In this document: piece by piece, positions 54,588 to 63,863 of the stretch
Position numbering within the stretch: the stretch's first letter is position 1
Layout: every line of letters starts with the position of its first letter
Source: an uncultured Flavobacteriaceae bacterium
GTDB lineage: Bacteria > Bacteroidota > Bacteroidia > Flavobacteriales > Flavobacteriaceae
Assembly (NCBI GenBank): GCA_947500385.1
Contig: CANMSA010000011.1
Location: forward strand, 150,324 to 214,323
Length of the DNA stretch: 64,000 bases
Direction of reading: 5' to 3'
Translations under genes and position numbers: made by a program
Notes under the pieces: model-generated
What the model saw: the letters and a program-made list of their open reading frames with translations, nothing else
What the model was told of the DNA's origin: nothing
The model's database searches: none

Positions 54588-55571
54588 ATGATGAACACCG
54601 AGCGCATCTTTGGGATTACTACACCGACAGAATTCGAAGCTGTAGCGCTACAGGTTTTTCAATACCAGTACCTTCATAATAGCGTATACCAAGAATTTTG
54701 CAACCATTTGGGAAAAACGGTCGATACTGTTCAAGAATTCGGCGATATCCCTTTTTTACCCATTGCATTTTTTAAGTCGAAAACCATCCTTTCCGGCAGT
54801 AATACAAAAAGTGAAACCACTTTTAGCAGCAGTGGAACCACGGGCGCCCTCACAAGCAAACATCATGTCGCGGACCTGGCCCTTTACGAGCAAAGTTATC
54901 TAAAAGGATTTGCCCATTTTTATGGAGATGTTCAAGACTATTGCGTCCTAGCCTTACTCCCATCTTATTTAGAAAGGGAAGGCTCTTCCCTAATTTACAT
55001 GGTTCAAGATCTGATTCAAAAAACCGGGCATCCCGAAAGTGGCTTCTATCTTCATGATACCGAGGCCTTGGCCGCAACCTTGACCCGTTTGGAAAAAGAA
55101 GGTACTCGTACCCTTCTGATCGGTGTGTCCTTTGCCTTGTTAGACTTTATCGAGACCCATTCCTTTTCACTTTCAAACACAGTGGTAATGGAAACAGGAG
55201 GTATGAAAGGCCGACGAAAAGAACTGATCCGGGAAGAACTGCATTCGTTGTTAAAAAAAGGGTTTGGACTAACGAATGTTCACTCTGAGTATGGCATGAC
55301 CGAATTATTGTCGCAGGCCTATTCAACGGGCGAAGGCCTTTTTAAATGTCCTCCCTGGATGCGCGTTCTTTCGCGTGATACCGAAGACCCGCTTACAGTA
55401 CAAGCTTGGGGAAGAACCGGCGGTCTTAACGTCATTGATCTTGCGAACATACATTCTTGCTCCTTTATTGCCACCCAAGATTTAGGGAAAGTGTATGAAG
55501 ACCATAGTTTTGAAATAATAGGTCGTTTTGACCATTCCGATATTCGGGGTTGTAATTTGATGGTGCTATAA
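54588..55571 (+). CDS. LuxE/PaaK-like acyl-protein synthetase family protein
   Basis: The 327-residue cytosolic protein has a serine/threonine/glycine-rich adenylate motif TTFSSSGTTGALTSKH and a second conserved stretch NVHSEYGMTELLSQAYS, as in the acyl-adenylating LuxE branch of the ANL superfamily. The family activates carboxylic acids as AMP esters and passes them to a thiol. No lux-like partner (LuxC or LuxD) is nearby, so a role in bioluminescence is unlikely. It is convergent with tyrS. ATG at 54591 is an alternative start. Confidence 0.82.
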   Translation: MMNTERIFGITTPTEFEAVALQVFQYQYLHNSVYQEFCNHLGKTVDTVQEFGDIPFLPIAFFKSKTILSGSNTKSETTFSSSGTTGALTSKHHVADLALYEQSYLKGFAHFYGDVQDYCVLALLPSYLEREGSSLIYMVQDLIQKTGHPESGFYLHDTEALAATLTRLEKEGTRTLLIGVSFALLDFIETHSFSLSNTVVMETGGMKGRRKELIREELHSLLKKGFGLTNVHSEYGMTELLSQAYSTGEGLFKCPPWMRVLSRDTEDPLTVQAWGRTGGLNVIDLANIHSCSFIATQDLGKVYEDHSFEIIGRFDHSDIRGCNLMVL

Positions 55572-55602
55572 CCGGTGTTAAGGTTTTAGAGCCGATTTCT
55601 AT

Positions 55603-56898
55603 CTACTTCACCACCAATACAAAATAGTTTTTCTTTCCTTTTTGCAGTAGTACAAATTGGTTGTTGATCAAATCGTTTTTGGTTATTCGATGGTCTTCTT
55701 GCACCTTTTCGCGATTCACTGAGATTGAATTTTGTTTCAGCTCCCTTCTTGCCTCCCCATTGGAAGCCAAAAAACCGGTTTTTGCGGCCAAGGCACCGAT
55801 CATATCCAACCCATTATCCAATTCGGACATCGGGATTTCAGCCTGGGGAACACCCTCAAAGACTTCTAGAAAAGTTTTGGCATCCAAGTTTTTTAAATCC
55901 TCGGAGGTCGATTTTCCAAACAGCATATTTGTGGCCCGCATGGCGTTTTCCAAATCGCTTTTCGAATGTACCATTACCGTAACTTCGGCAGCTAGTCGCT
56001 TTTGTAAGGGCCGCATATGTGGGGCTTCTTCTTGCTCCTTTACCAAACCGTTAATTTCTTCCTGGGTCAAGAATGTAAATATCTTAATGTATTTTTCGGC
56101 ATCGGCATCCGAAGTGTTTAGCCAATATTGGTAAAATTTATAGGGCGACGTTCTTTCCGCATCAAGCCAAATATTGCCTCCCTCAGTTTTTCCAAACTTG
56201 GTTCCATCGGCCTTTGTAATCAACGGGCAGGTGAGCGCGTATCCCTTCCCACCGCCTATACGACGAATGAGTTCGGTACCGGTGGTTATATTGCCCCACT
56301 GATCGCTCCCTCCCATCTGTAAGGTGCATTGGTGCTCCTGATACAAGTGCAAAAAGTCATATCCTTGTACCAACTGATAGGTAAATTCGGTAAATGACAT
56401 CCCCTCCTTTGCTTCGGAAGACAACCTTTTTTTGACCGAATCTTTGGCCATCATATAATTTACGGAAATATGCTTCCCTACCTCTCGGATAAAATCGAGA
56501 AAGGAGAAGTCTTTCATCCAGTCGTAATTATTCACCAATACGGCTGCGTTGCCCGCATCGCTGTCAAAATCAAGAAAGCGGGCCAATTGCTCTTTCAAGG
56601 CATTTTGGTTGTGTCGTAGGGTAGCTTCGTCCAATAGGTTGCGTTCGGCAGATTTACCAGAAGGATCCCCTATCATACCGGTTGCGCCCCCTACCAAAGC
56701 ATACGGCTTATGCCCCGCGAGTTGAAAATGTCGTAACATCATCACACTTACCAGATGTCCTATGTGCAAGGAATCGGCCGTAGGATCGATACCTACGTAG
56801 GCCGACTGCATACCACTAAGGAGGTGCTTATCCGTACCGGGCATGGCATCGTGCAACATCCCCCTCCATTTCAATTCCTCGACAAAATTAACCGCCAT
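55603..56898 (-). CDS. tyrS: Tyrosine--tRNA ligase
   Basis: The 431-residue class I aminoacyl-tRNA synthetase has HIGH at 45-48 ([11 protein letters not shown]) and the KMSKS equivalent KFGKTEGG. The Tyr-binding region ([25 protein letters not shown]) is typical for TyrS. A C-terminal S4 RNA-binding domain ([14 protein letters not shown]) completes it. It charges tRNA-Tyr. An exact TATATTTG -7 box lies just upstream (56918-56925, minus strand). Confidence 0.96.
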   Translation of the reverse strand: MAVNFVEELKWRGMLHDAMPGTDKHLLSGMQSAYVGIDPTADSLHIGHLVSVMMLRHFQLAGHKPYALVGGATGMIGDPSGKSAERNLLDEATLRHNQNALKEQLARFLDFDSDAGNAAVLVNNYDWMKDFSFLDFIREVGKHISVNYMMAKDSVKKRLSSEAKEGMSFTEFTYQLVQGYDFLHLYQEHQCTLQMGGSDQWGNITTGTELIRRIGGGKGYALTCPLITKADGTKFGKTEGGNIWLDAERTSPYKFYQYWLNTSDADAEKYIKIFTFLTQEEINGLVKEQEEAPHMRPLQKRLAAEVTVMVHSKSDLENAMRATNMLFGKSTSEDLKNLDAKTFLEVFEGVPQAEIPMSELDNGLDMIGALAAKTGFLASNGEARRELKQNSISVNREKVQEDHRITKNDLINNQFVLLQKGKKNYFVLVVK

Positions 56899-56917
56899 TT
56901 TAATCTATTTTAAGCTG

Positions 56918-56925
56918 CAAATATA
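56918..56925 (-). promoter_or_regulatory. -7 box of tyrS
   Basis: On the minus strand TATATTTG is an exact TAnnTTTG match, about 20 bp before the tyrS ATG. No TTG is evident at the usual distance. Confidence 0.5.
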
Positions 56926-57083
56926 AAGAACTCCTCGTGTGTTTTAGGCTAGTAAGTCCTAAATAAATACTCATTTTCCCAAACAAAAAGCCCAGTCAAT
57001 AACCTGAACGCCGTTCATTTCTACCGGTATTTCAATGGTCGTTTTCCAGAAGTTTATCCAATACAAATGACTAACTTTAATCC

Positions 57084-58115
57084 ATGGTATTAGTCACAGG
57101 TGGTACGGGTTTAGTCGGGGCACATTTGTTGTTGCATCTATCAAAATCCGATATTCCGATAAGGGCCATTCACCGACCCGAAAGCAACTTAAATCGGGTG
57201 AAACAGGTTTTCGGGTATTACACCGAAGATGCCGAAGCTTTTTTTCAAAAAATCGAATGGGTTGTGGCCGATATCAATGATGTACCTGCCCTGGAAGTGG
57301 CTTTTGCAGGGGTGCAACTGGTGTACCACGCTGCCGCATTGATTTCTTTTGATCCGAAAAACTATGCACGCTTGCTAAAGGTAAATGCCGAAGGCACCGC
57401 GAACATCGTTAATCTTTGCATATCCTTTAAGGTGCAAAAAATGTGCTATGTGAGCAGTATTGCCACCATAGGCGGAAGTGTTGACGGTGAAAAAGCAACC
57501 GAGGAAAGTGAGTTTTCGGAACAGCATACAACGGTTTATGCCCGTGCAAAATACGCTGCCGAGCTTGAAGTATGGCGCGCCGCGCAAGAAGGGTTATCGG
57601 TGGTAATAGTGAATCCAGGAATCATCGTCGGCCCCGGGTTTTGGGGTACAGGAAGTGGTGCCTTATTTACCACCGCCCAAAAAGGATACTCCTTTTACCC
57701 CCCGGGAGGCAGCGGCTTTGTAAGTGTGCAAGATGTGGTTCGGATGATGCAGTTGCTCATGGATTCGGATAAAGATCAAGAGCGTTATATCGCCGTTTCC
57801 GAAAACCTGAGCTATCACAGTGTACTGACCGCTTTGACAACGCAACTTGGTATAAAACCACCTACAAAACAACTTAGATTCTGGCAATTAAACATTCTAC
57901 GTGTTTTGGATGCGTTTCGGTCTCTTTTTACCAGGGGTCCAAGAAAGCTTACTAAAAATGATATCTACTCCCTAAAGCATCGTGCAGTGTACGACAATAC
58001 CAAAATTCAAAACCATTTGAACTTTACCTTCGAAACACTCGAAGCGCCTTTTCATTTTTCCTGTGCCCGTTTTATTGAAGAGAATCGTTCGCAAGGGAAA
58101 TCGCAGGCTTTTTAG
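57084..58115 (+). CDS. NAD-dependent epimerase/dehydratase (extended SDR)
   Basis: The protein has 343 residues with a Rossmann motif GGTGLVGAH (6-14) and catalytic Y152-x3-K156 (YARAKY) with an upstream Ser (YVSS). The atypical-sugar/dihydroflavonol reductase-like branch is likely, since no sugar-nucleotide signature is clear. Substrate unknown. Its last 44 bp overlap, on opposite strands, the end of the DUF4296 gene. This gene order with DUF4296, dihydroorotase and GT2 is familiar in Flavobacteriaceae. Confidence 0.85.
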   Translation: MVLVTGGTGLVGAHLLLHLSKSDIPIRAIHRPESNLNRVKQVFGYYTEDAEAFFQKIEWVVADINDVPALEVAFAGVQLVYHAAALISFDPKNYARLLKVNAEGTANIVNLCISFKVQKMCYVSSIATIGGSVDGEKATEESEFSEQHTTVYARAKYAAELEVWRAAQEGLSVVIVNPGIIVGPGFWGTGSGALFTTAQKGYSFYPPGGSGFVSVQDVVRMMQLLMDSDKDQERYIAVSENLSYHSVLTALTTQLGIKPPTKQLRFWQLNILRVLDAFRSLFTRGPRKLTKNDIYSLKHRAVYDNTKIQNHLNFTFETLEAPFHFSCARFIEENRSQGKSQAF

Positions 58116-58524
58116 CCGTATTCTTTTTTTTGTTTACAGCCTTCTTATTCTTGCTTTTGGCCAATTTAAGGCTATCATTGACCTTCTTGACCATAATTAT
58201 TTCCGCGGCCTGTTCCTCTATCCGCTGCTGTACCTGCAAATGAATATCTTCGTACTCCATGGGCAAAGATGCGTAGTATCGATCGCTCACGACAAACTGC
58301 AGACTATCTACCTTGTATTTCTCAAAAAGATAGGTCATGGGTTCTATTTCATTTTTACGAAGGATGGCCACATTAGTGGTTTTAGCAGCATTGATTACCG
58401 TAAGTTCGGTTAACATAGCCACCATGGTATCCTTGGGAATCAACCGTTCAGGCGGCTGAAGTACTTGTTCCCCACAAGAAAGGAACCATACGACCACCAA
58501 GAAATACCCCCATTTTTTTTGCAT
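58072..58524 (-). CDS. DUF4296 lipoprotein
   Basis: I choose the ATG at 58524 (MQKKWGYFLVVVWFLSC, Cys17); the longer frame lacks a signal. The 150-residue protein has the DUF4296 pattern PPERLIPKDTMVAMLTELTVINAA followed by a helical region and a very basic C-terminal tail (AKSKNKKAVNKKKNTAKK). The family is confined to Bacteroidota and has no known role. Its start overlaps the dihydroorotase tail by 2 bp or lies flush with it, so the two are cotranscribed. Confidence 0.82.
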   Translation of the reverse strand: MQKKWGYFLVVVWFLSCGEQVLQPPERLIPKDTMVAMLTELTVINAAKTTNVAILRKNEIEPMTYLFEKYKVDSLQFVVSDRYYASLPMEYEDIHLQVQQRIEEQAAEIIMVKKVNDSLKLAKSKNKKAVNKKKNTAKKPAISLANDSLQ

Positions 58525-58525
58525 C

Positions 58526-59860
58526 TTAATCTCTATCAAAAGTGAGTCTTTTACCATTCTTATGGGACGAGAATCGTCCTTTTTCATATGCCAAATGCCC
58601 GTTTACAAAGGTATGGGTTACCTGGGAAGCAAACGTATTACCGTCAAAAGGCGACCATCCACAATGGTACGCATTGTTCGAAGGTGTTACCTCCCAGGAA
58701 CTATTGGTATCTACCACGGCCAAATCGGCATAGTACCCTTCCCGGAGATAACCCCGTTTGTGTATCCCAAAGAGTATTGCAGGGTTATGACACATTTTTT
58801 CCACTATTTTTTCCAACGAGATAACGCCTTCGTTCCATTTTTGTAGCATCGCCGGGAGCGCATGTTGCACCAAGGGCCCTCCAGAAGGAGCTTTTGTATA
58901 CACGTTGTCTTTTTCCTCTAACAAGTGTGGTGCGTGATCGGTAGCAATAACATCCAATCGGTCATCTAACAGCGCCTCCCATAACTGCGCTCGGTCTGTG
59001 GCCGTTTTTACCGCAGGGTTCCATTTGATCAAGGTTCCTTTCGTTTCATAGTCTGCCTCGGAAAACCACAGATGATGAATACACACCTCGGCCGTAATTT
59101 TCTTCTCCGAGAGGGGAATATCGTTTCGGAACAACTGGGTTTCTTTCCCCGTAGAGAGATGAAAGACATGCAAACGTGCACCCGTTTTTTGTGCCAATGC
59201 AATGGCTTTGGAAGAGGAGAGATAACAAGCCTCTTCACTTCGAATAAGAGGGTGGTATTTTACTGGGATAGCATCCCCGTATTGCGACTTGTAATGTTCA
59301 AGATTTCTTCGAATGGTTCCCTCGTCCTCGCAATGGGCGGAAATCACCATTTCGGTATTTCTAAAAATCTGCTCAATAACCACCTCGTCATCTACCAACA
59401 TATTCCCTGTAGAAGATCCCAAAAACAGTTTTACCCCGGAACAGGCGTTCTTATCGAGTCGTTTTAACTCTTCCAAATTGTCATTTGTGCCTCCGAACAA
59501 AAAGGAATAATTGGCATAGGCATTATCTTTTGCCATGGCATGCTTTTCCTCTAATTTTTCCAAGGTCGTGGTCTGCGGATTGGTATTGGGCTGCTCCATA
59601 AAAGTAGTAATACCACCCGCAACGGCCGCCCTGCTTTCGGTTGCAATAGTACCCTTATGGGTAAGTCCAGGTTCTCTAAAGTGAACTTGGTCATCAATAA
59701 CACCCGGTAATATGTGTTGCCCATTTACATCGTAAACGGTGGCACTGGCATCGCTAATATCCCTGTCTATTTTGATAATAATATCGTCTTCCAACAATAC
59801 ATCGCCTTCAAAGACGCGGTTTTCATTTACGAGAATACCATTCTTGATTAACTGCCTCAT
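58526..59860 (-). CDS. pyrC: Dihydroorotase
   Basis: The protein has 444 residues and catalyses the third step of pyrimidine synthesis, carbamoyl-aspartate to dihydroorotate. Visible motifs: carbamylated-Lys region SGVKLFLGSSTG (K144), H176 in AHCEDE, H234 in HVFH, and D308 in TDHAPH. The usual HxH metal pair is replaced by Q58-V-H60 (DDQVHFREPG), a variant I recall from Bacteroidota enzymes. It overlaps the GT2 gene by one base. Ordinary catalysis is likely, possibly with an altered metal site. Confidence 0.92.
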   Translation of the reverse strand: MRQLIKNGILVNENRVFEGDVLLEDDIIIKIDRDISDASATVYDVNGQHILPGVIDDQVHFREPGLTHKGTIATESRAAVAGGITTFMEQPNTNPQTTTLEKLEEKHAMAKDNAYANYSFLFGGTNDNLEELKRLDKNACSGVKLFLGSSTGNMLVDDEVVIEQIFRNTEMVISAHCEDEGTIRRNLEHYKSQYGDAIPVKYHPLIRSEEACYLSSSKAIALAQKTGARLHVFHLSTGKETQLFRNDIPLSEKKITAEVCIHHLWFSEADYETKGTLIKWNPAVKTATDRAQLWEALLDDRLDVIATDHAPHLLEEKDNVYTKAPSGGPLVQHALPAMLQKWNEGVISLEKIVEKMCHNPAILFGIHKRGYLREGYYADLAVVDTNSSWEVTPSNNAYHCGWSPFDGNTFASQVTHTFVNGHLAYEKGRFSSHKNGKRLTFDRD

Positions 59861-60588
59861 TAAAATCTATTTTTTTGGAACAAACTCCGCATTTTCATCA
59901 TAAACACCCCGAATACGGCTTCCTTTATAATGGAACCGCTCATTTTTGACTTCCCTTTTACCCGATCTCGGAATACAATGGACACTTCTTTGATCTTATA
60001 ATTTTGTAAATAGGCCCGAAACTTCATTTCGATTTGAAACGCATACCCAATAAAACGTACCGAGTCTAACGCAATAGTTTCCAATACATGACGCCGATAG
60101 CAAACAAAGCCAGCGGTAGGGTCATGTACCCGCATACCCGTAATTATTTTAACGTAAAAAGAGGCCCCATACGACAACAACACCCGATATAAGGGCCAAT
60201 CGACTACATTTACCCCTTTTTTGTAACGAGAACCTACCGACATATCGGCCCCGTTTGCACAAGCGGCGTACAAACGTTCAAGGTCTGGCGGACTATGTGA
60301 AAAATCGGCATCCATCTCGAAAATATAGTCGTATTTCTTGGCAATGGCCCATTTAAAACCATGTATGTAGGCAGTTCCAAGGCCCGATTTTTCATGTCGT
60401 ACCTCTAAAAAAAGCCTTTCGGGAAACCGCTCTTGTAAACGCTCCACGGCTTGGGAAGTACCATCGGGGGAATTATCGTCGACAATCAGTATATGAAAGT
60501 TTTTTTGCAATGCAAACACCGCCTTTATAATCTCCTCAATGTTCTCTATTTCATTGTAGGTAGGAATGATGACTAAACTGTCGGACAT
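59860..60588 (-). CDS. Polyprenol monophosphomannose synthase-like GT2
   Basis: The 242-residue glycosyltransferase family 2 protein has IPTYNEIENIEEII and VDDNSPDGT at the N-terminus and a DAD motif in FEMDADFSHSP. The layout is like dolichol/polyprenol-phosphate mannose synthases without the C-terminal membrane domain. It would load a sugar on a polyprenyl phosphate for use by a membrane transferase such as the GT39 protein encoded divergently next door. The donor sugar is not proven. Confidence 0.88.
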   Translation of the reverse strand: MSDSLVIIPTYNEIENIEEIIKAVFALQKNFHILIVDDNSPDGTSQAVERLQERFPERLFLEVRHEKSGLGTAYIHGFKWAIAKKYDYIFEMDADFSHSPPDLERLYAACANGADMSVGSRYKKGVNVVDWPLYRVLLSYGASFYVKIITGMRVHDPTAGFVCYRRHVLETIALDSVRFIGYAFQIEMKFRAYLQNYKIKEVSIVFRDRVKGKSKMSGSIIKEAVFGVFMMKMRSLFQKNRF

Positions 60589-60693
60589 TGACTTTTGTGA
60601 ATTTGAACAAAAATAGTGTTTTATCTTACCCTGTTAAAACAGCAGCTCGGTATTTATGTTTTTTTTAAAATACGCCGTACCATCTATAATTTG

Positions 60694-60701
60694 TAATTTT
60701 G
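60694..60701 (+). promoter_or_regulatory. -7 box of the GT39 operon
   Basis: TAATTTTG is an exact TAnnTTTG match, 22 bp before the ATG at 60724. No TTG is seen at standard spacing. Confidence 0.45.
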
Positions 60702-60723
60702 ATATCTGAATCAGCCACGAACA

Positions 60724-62391
60724 ATGCCTCGGAAATTCCAAAGACTTTTTCTATTTATTTTAGGCGCTCTGTTACTTCTTAATCTGGTACAGGCCTATTT
60801 CACGGAGCTTATTTTTGACGAAGCCTATTACTGGTATTACGCCCAGAACATGGCATTCGGGTATTTCGACCACCCCCCCATGGTGGCCTGGATGATAAAG
60901 CTCAGCAGCTTTTTCTTTGATGGGGAACTCGGCGTACGTTTGGTTAGCTGCCTTATGGCGACGGCGACGCTCGCACTGCTGTGGAGAACCATTGAGCAAA
61001 AAGACAAGCAACGGTACGTGCCTCATTTTTTCATACTGGCATTTTCAATGACCCTTCTGAATGCCTATGGCTTTTTTACTTTGCCCGATACCCCCTTATT
61101 ATTCTTTACCGCCCTATTCCTGTACACCTATCAACAGTTCATCAAGAAACCATCGGTAGTATGGGGCATTTTTTTGGGGCTGGTAATGGCGGGACTCATG
61201 TACAGCAAGTACCATGCGGTATTGGTGATAGTCTTTGTATTGCTATCGAACCTAAAATTAGTGCGAAGTTCCTATGCGTGGCTTGCGGTGCTCGTATCCT
61301 TGGCGGCGTATACCCCACATTTCCTATGGCTGTACGAAAACGATTTTGTCGCTATCAAATACCACTTGTTCGAAAGACCCAATGCGGCTTATAGCTTCGA
61401 AAAATATACGCTGGGGTTTTTCGTAAATATGATCGCGCTTTTTGGGCTCACCTTTCCCTGGGTATATCGCTCCTTGTTTAAAATGAAGGCCAAGGACACC
61501 TTTTCCAAAGCCCTTATTTTTTTGGTGTATGGGATATTGATCTTCTTTTTTATCTCCAGCTTCAGTCGCCGAATCCAAACACAATGGATCATCGCCATTT
61601 CGATTCCATTGTTTTTGATCGTCTTCAAAGATCTTTTACAAGATGAAAAAACGAGGAAATGGATCTTTCGCATGGGGCTTGTAAACAGCGTAATTTTACT
61701 GTATCTGCGACTCGGTCTGGTACTACCTTCCCTATTGCCCATACATTATGAAAGTCATGGGAACAGGGCGTGGGTCGGAGAGCTACAATCAAAAATAGGC
61801 GATACCCCGGTTGTTTTCGAGAACACCTACCGCTTAGCACCTATGTATGCTTTTTATACAGGGAATCTCACCTTCTCCTTAAATAATATTAACTACCGCC
61901 AAAACCAATACTCTATAGATGGTAGCGAACAACGCATGCAAGGGAAAGATATTTTTTATGTTTCGCCTTACTTAAAGGATGAAAAAATTGCTTTTACCAA
62001 TATAAAAGGGCGTGTTTTCAAGGGGAAAACGATTCCCAATTTCGAATCGTATCGAAAACTAAGATGCTATCTTGAAGAAAAGAAATTTTCGCTTGATGAA
62101 ACAACAACACATTTGATCAAAGTATTCAACCCGTATGACGAAGATATTGAGATACAAAAACTTCATTTTGGAATAGGGTATTTAAACAACTATAAACGTA
62201 TTAAGGATATTGTCCCACTCGAAGTAAAACCGGTCGATGCAGAAATTTTGACCCTCAAATCAAATGATACTACAAATTTTACGTTTAAGTTTCCAAAAGC
62301 AAAAAAGCTGCGCCCTGGATATTTCCGTATCGGCATCTCTGAAAATGGATTGCATTACGGACTCAATGGCAATAGCATTAAACTAGAATAA
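60724..62391 (+). CDS. GT39 (ArnT/PMT-type) membrane glycosyltransferase
   Basis: The protein has 555 residues with about ten membrane helices in the first 350, then a soluble C-terminal domain. The first outer loop carries the catalytic acid in FDEAYYWYYAQN (D32-E33), and YFDHPPMVAW follows; both are PMT_2 hallmarks. Such enzymes take sugars from polyprenyl phosphate and attach them to lipid or protein in the periplasm. The divergent GT2 could supply the donor. Its stop overlaps the DUF4271 ATG (TAATG). Confidence 0.88.
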   Translation: MPRKFQRLFLFILGALLLLNLVQAYFTELIFDEAYYWYYAQNMAFGYFDHPPMVAWMIKLSSFFFDGELGVRLVSCLMATATLALLWRTIEQKDKQRYVPHFFILAFSMTLLNAYGFFTLPDTPLLFFTALFLYTYQQFIKKPSVVWGIFLGLVMAGLMYSKYHAVLVIVFVLLSNLKLVRSSYAWLAVLVSLAAYTPHFLWLYENDFVAIKYHLFERPNAAYSFEKYTLGFFVNMIALFGLTFPWVYRSLFKMKAKDTFSKALIFLVYGILIFFFISSFSRRIQTQWIIAISIPLFLIVFKDLLQDEKTRKWIFRMGLVNSVILLYLRLGLVLPSLLPIHYESHGNRAWVGELQSKIGDTPVVFENTYRLAPMYAFYTGNLTFSLNNINYRQNQYSIDGSEQRMQGKDIFYVSPYLKDEKIAFTNIKGRVFKGKTIPNFESYRKLRCYLEEKKFSLDETTTHLIKVFNPYDEDIEIQKLHFGIGYLNNYKRIKDIVPLEVKPVDAEILTLKSNDTTNFTFKFPKAKKLRPGYFRIGISENGLHYGLNGNSIKLE

Positions 62392-63047
62392 TGGAACCCA
62401 TTCTTAGAACTTACGGAACCATCGACTGGATTACCATCTTGATATTTTCAAGTTTGTTGTTCGTAGTTATGGCCAAAAGTATGTTCTATAGCCGGTTCCT
62501 TAATTTCATCATTCTCCCCTTTAATAACAAGTACATATTCATGTACAACAAAAAGGATCGCTTGATGAATTGGTTCCACGTTTTCTTTACTATTTTTTTA
62601 ATCCTCAATTTTGCCTTGTTTCTATACTTGGCCCGAAACGTGTTACTCGATTTTAGCCGGGATTACTACCCCACAATGTTCCTGATTATTTTGACTTCCC
62701 TACTCCTCTTCTTGCTCGTGAAAGTGGTTTTGCAACTTGGAAATGGTATCATCTTTGGGTCAAAAAAAGTAATCTCAGAAATCATCTTTAAAAAGTTATC
62801 GTATTTGAATTACAGCGGAATCGTGATGTTCTTTTCAAACGTACTCTTATCCTTTGTCATTCCTGACTCAAAAATTATAGTATATGTAGCGATTTTCCTA
62901 ATTCTCTTGGTTAATGCCATTGGTTGGGCGACAGCGTTACGGAATCATCAAAAATTTATTGCCAACCATTTTTTCTATTTTATTTTGTACCTTTGCGCAC
63001 TTGAAATTGCACCCCTGGTGATAATAGGAAGTTACCTAAACCATTGA
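62391..63047 (+). CDS. DUF4271 integral membrane protein
   Basis: The 218-residue protein has five or six hydrophobic helices and little outside them. The family is restricted to Bacteroidota and, as here, is often next to hemD. No function is known. It overlaps the GT39 stop by one base. The downstream hemD start is 5 bp after its stop. Confidence 0.8.
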   Translation: MEPILRTYGTIDWITILIFSSLLFVVMAKSMFYSRFLNFIILPFNNKYIFMYNKKDRLMNWFHVFFTIFLILNFALFLYLARNVLLDFSRDYYPTMFLIILTSLLLFLLVKVVLQLGNGIIFGSKKVISEIIFKKLSYLNYSGIVMFFSNVLLSFVIPDSKIIVYVAIFLILLVNAIGWATALRNHQKFIANHFFYFILYLCALEIAPLVIIGSYLNH

Positions 63048-63052
63048 TAACT

Positions 63053-63799
63053 ATGAAAGTAAAAACGATTTTGGTATCGCAACCAGAACCGAAAATGGAA
63101 AACTCCCCCTACGCAAGACTTATAGATAAAGAGAAAGTAAAAGTTGATTTCAGACCCTTTATACATGTTGAAGGGGTTGATGCGAAAGAAGTGCGTCAGC
63201 AAAAAATCGACCTCAACAATTACACTGCCATCATTCTTACAAGTCGAAACGCAGTAAATCATTATTTTAGATTGGCCGAGGAAATGCGGTTCAAGGTTCC
63301 GGATTCGATGAAATACTTTTGCCAATCCGAAGCGGTTGCCTATTACTTACAGAAATATGTGGTCTATCGAAAACGCAAAATCTATGTGGGCAAAAGGAAT
63401 TTTGTGGACATGGTGAGCATGTTTAAAAAATACAAGGACGAAAAGTTCTTGTTACCCTCTTCCGATTCTCTTAAACCAATTGTACCGGAAACGTTGGATA
63501 AATTGGCCGTGGATTGGACCAGAGGAATCTTTTACAGGACCGTCATCAGTGATTTATCGGATCTTAGGAATGTCTATTATGATATTTTAGTATTCTTTAG
63601 CCCATCGGGTATTGAGTCACTTTTGAAAAACTTCCCTGACTTTGAGCAAAACGATACGAGAATTGCCGTTTTTGGAAACTCTACCGTCACCGCCGCTACC
63701 GATGCCGGCCTGCGCATAGATATCAAAGCTCCCACCCCTGAAACGCCATCGATGACCATGGCGCTGCAGAAGTATATAACGACAGCGAACAAACGGTAA
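63053..63799 (+). CDS. hemD: Uroporphyrinogen-III synthase
   Basis: I choose the ATG at 63053 (MKVKTILVSQPEP); a TTG at 63044 overlapping the previous stop is possible. The 248-residue protein shows the two-domain HemD pattern: AIILTSRNAVNHYFRLAE in the first half, then ILVFFSPSGIESLLKNFP and RIAVFGNSTVTAATDAGLR in the second. It cyclises hydroxymethylbilane with D-ring inversion in haem synthesis. A terminator follows at 63822. Confidence 0.9.
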   Translation: MKVKTILVSQPEPKMENSPYARLIDKEKVKVDFRPFIHVEGVDAKEVRQQKIDLNNYTAIILTSRNAVNHYFRLAEEMRFKVPDSMKYFCQSEAVAYYLQKYVVYRKRKIYVGKRNFVDMVSMFKKYKDEKFLLPSSDSLKPIVPETLDKLAVDWTRGIFYRTVISDLSDLRNVYYDILVFFSPSGIESLLKNFPDFEQNDTRIAVFGNSTVTAATDAGLRIDIKAPTPETPSMTMALQKYITTANKR

Positions 63800-63821
63800 C
63801 CTAGAGGTATCTCTCAGATAT

Positions 63822-63855
63822 AAAAAAGCCCTGACTATAAAGTCAGGGCTTTTTT
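63822..63855 (+). terminator. Rho-independent terminator after hemD
   Basis: A perfect 14-bp stem AAAAAAGCCCTGAC (63822-63835) and GTCAGGGCTTTTTT (63842-63855) with a 6-nt loop; the sequence is symmetric, so it can act on both strands. Its right arm repeats that of the terminator at 53498-53511. Confidence 0.88.
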
Positions 63856-63863
63856 AGTACCAT

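Noticed and set aside
54588..55571. Bioluminescence gene luxE
   Set aside because: No luxC, luxD or luciferase genes nearby; the LuxE-like family is common in non-luminous Bacteroidota.
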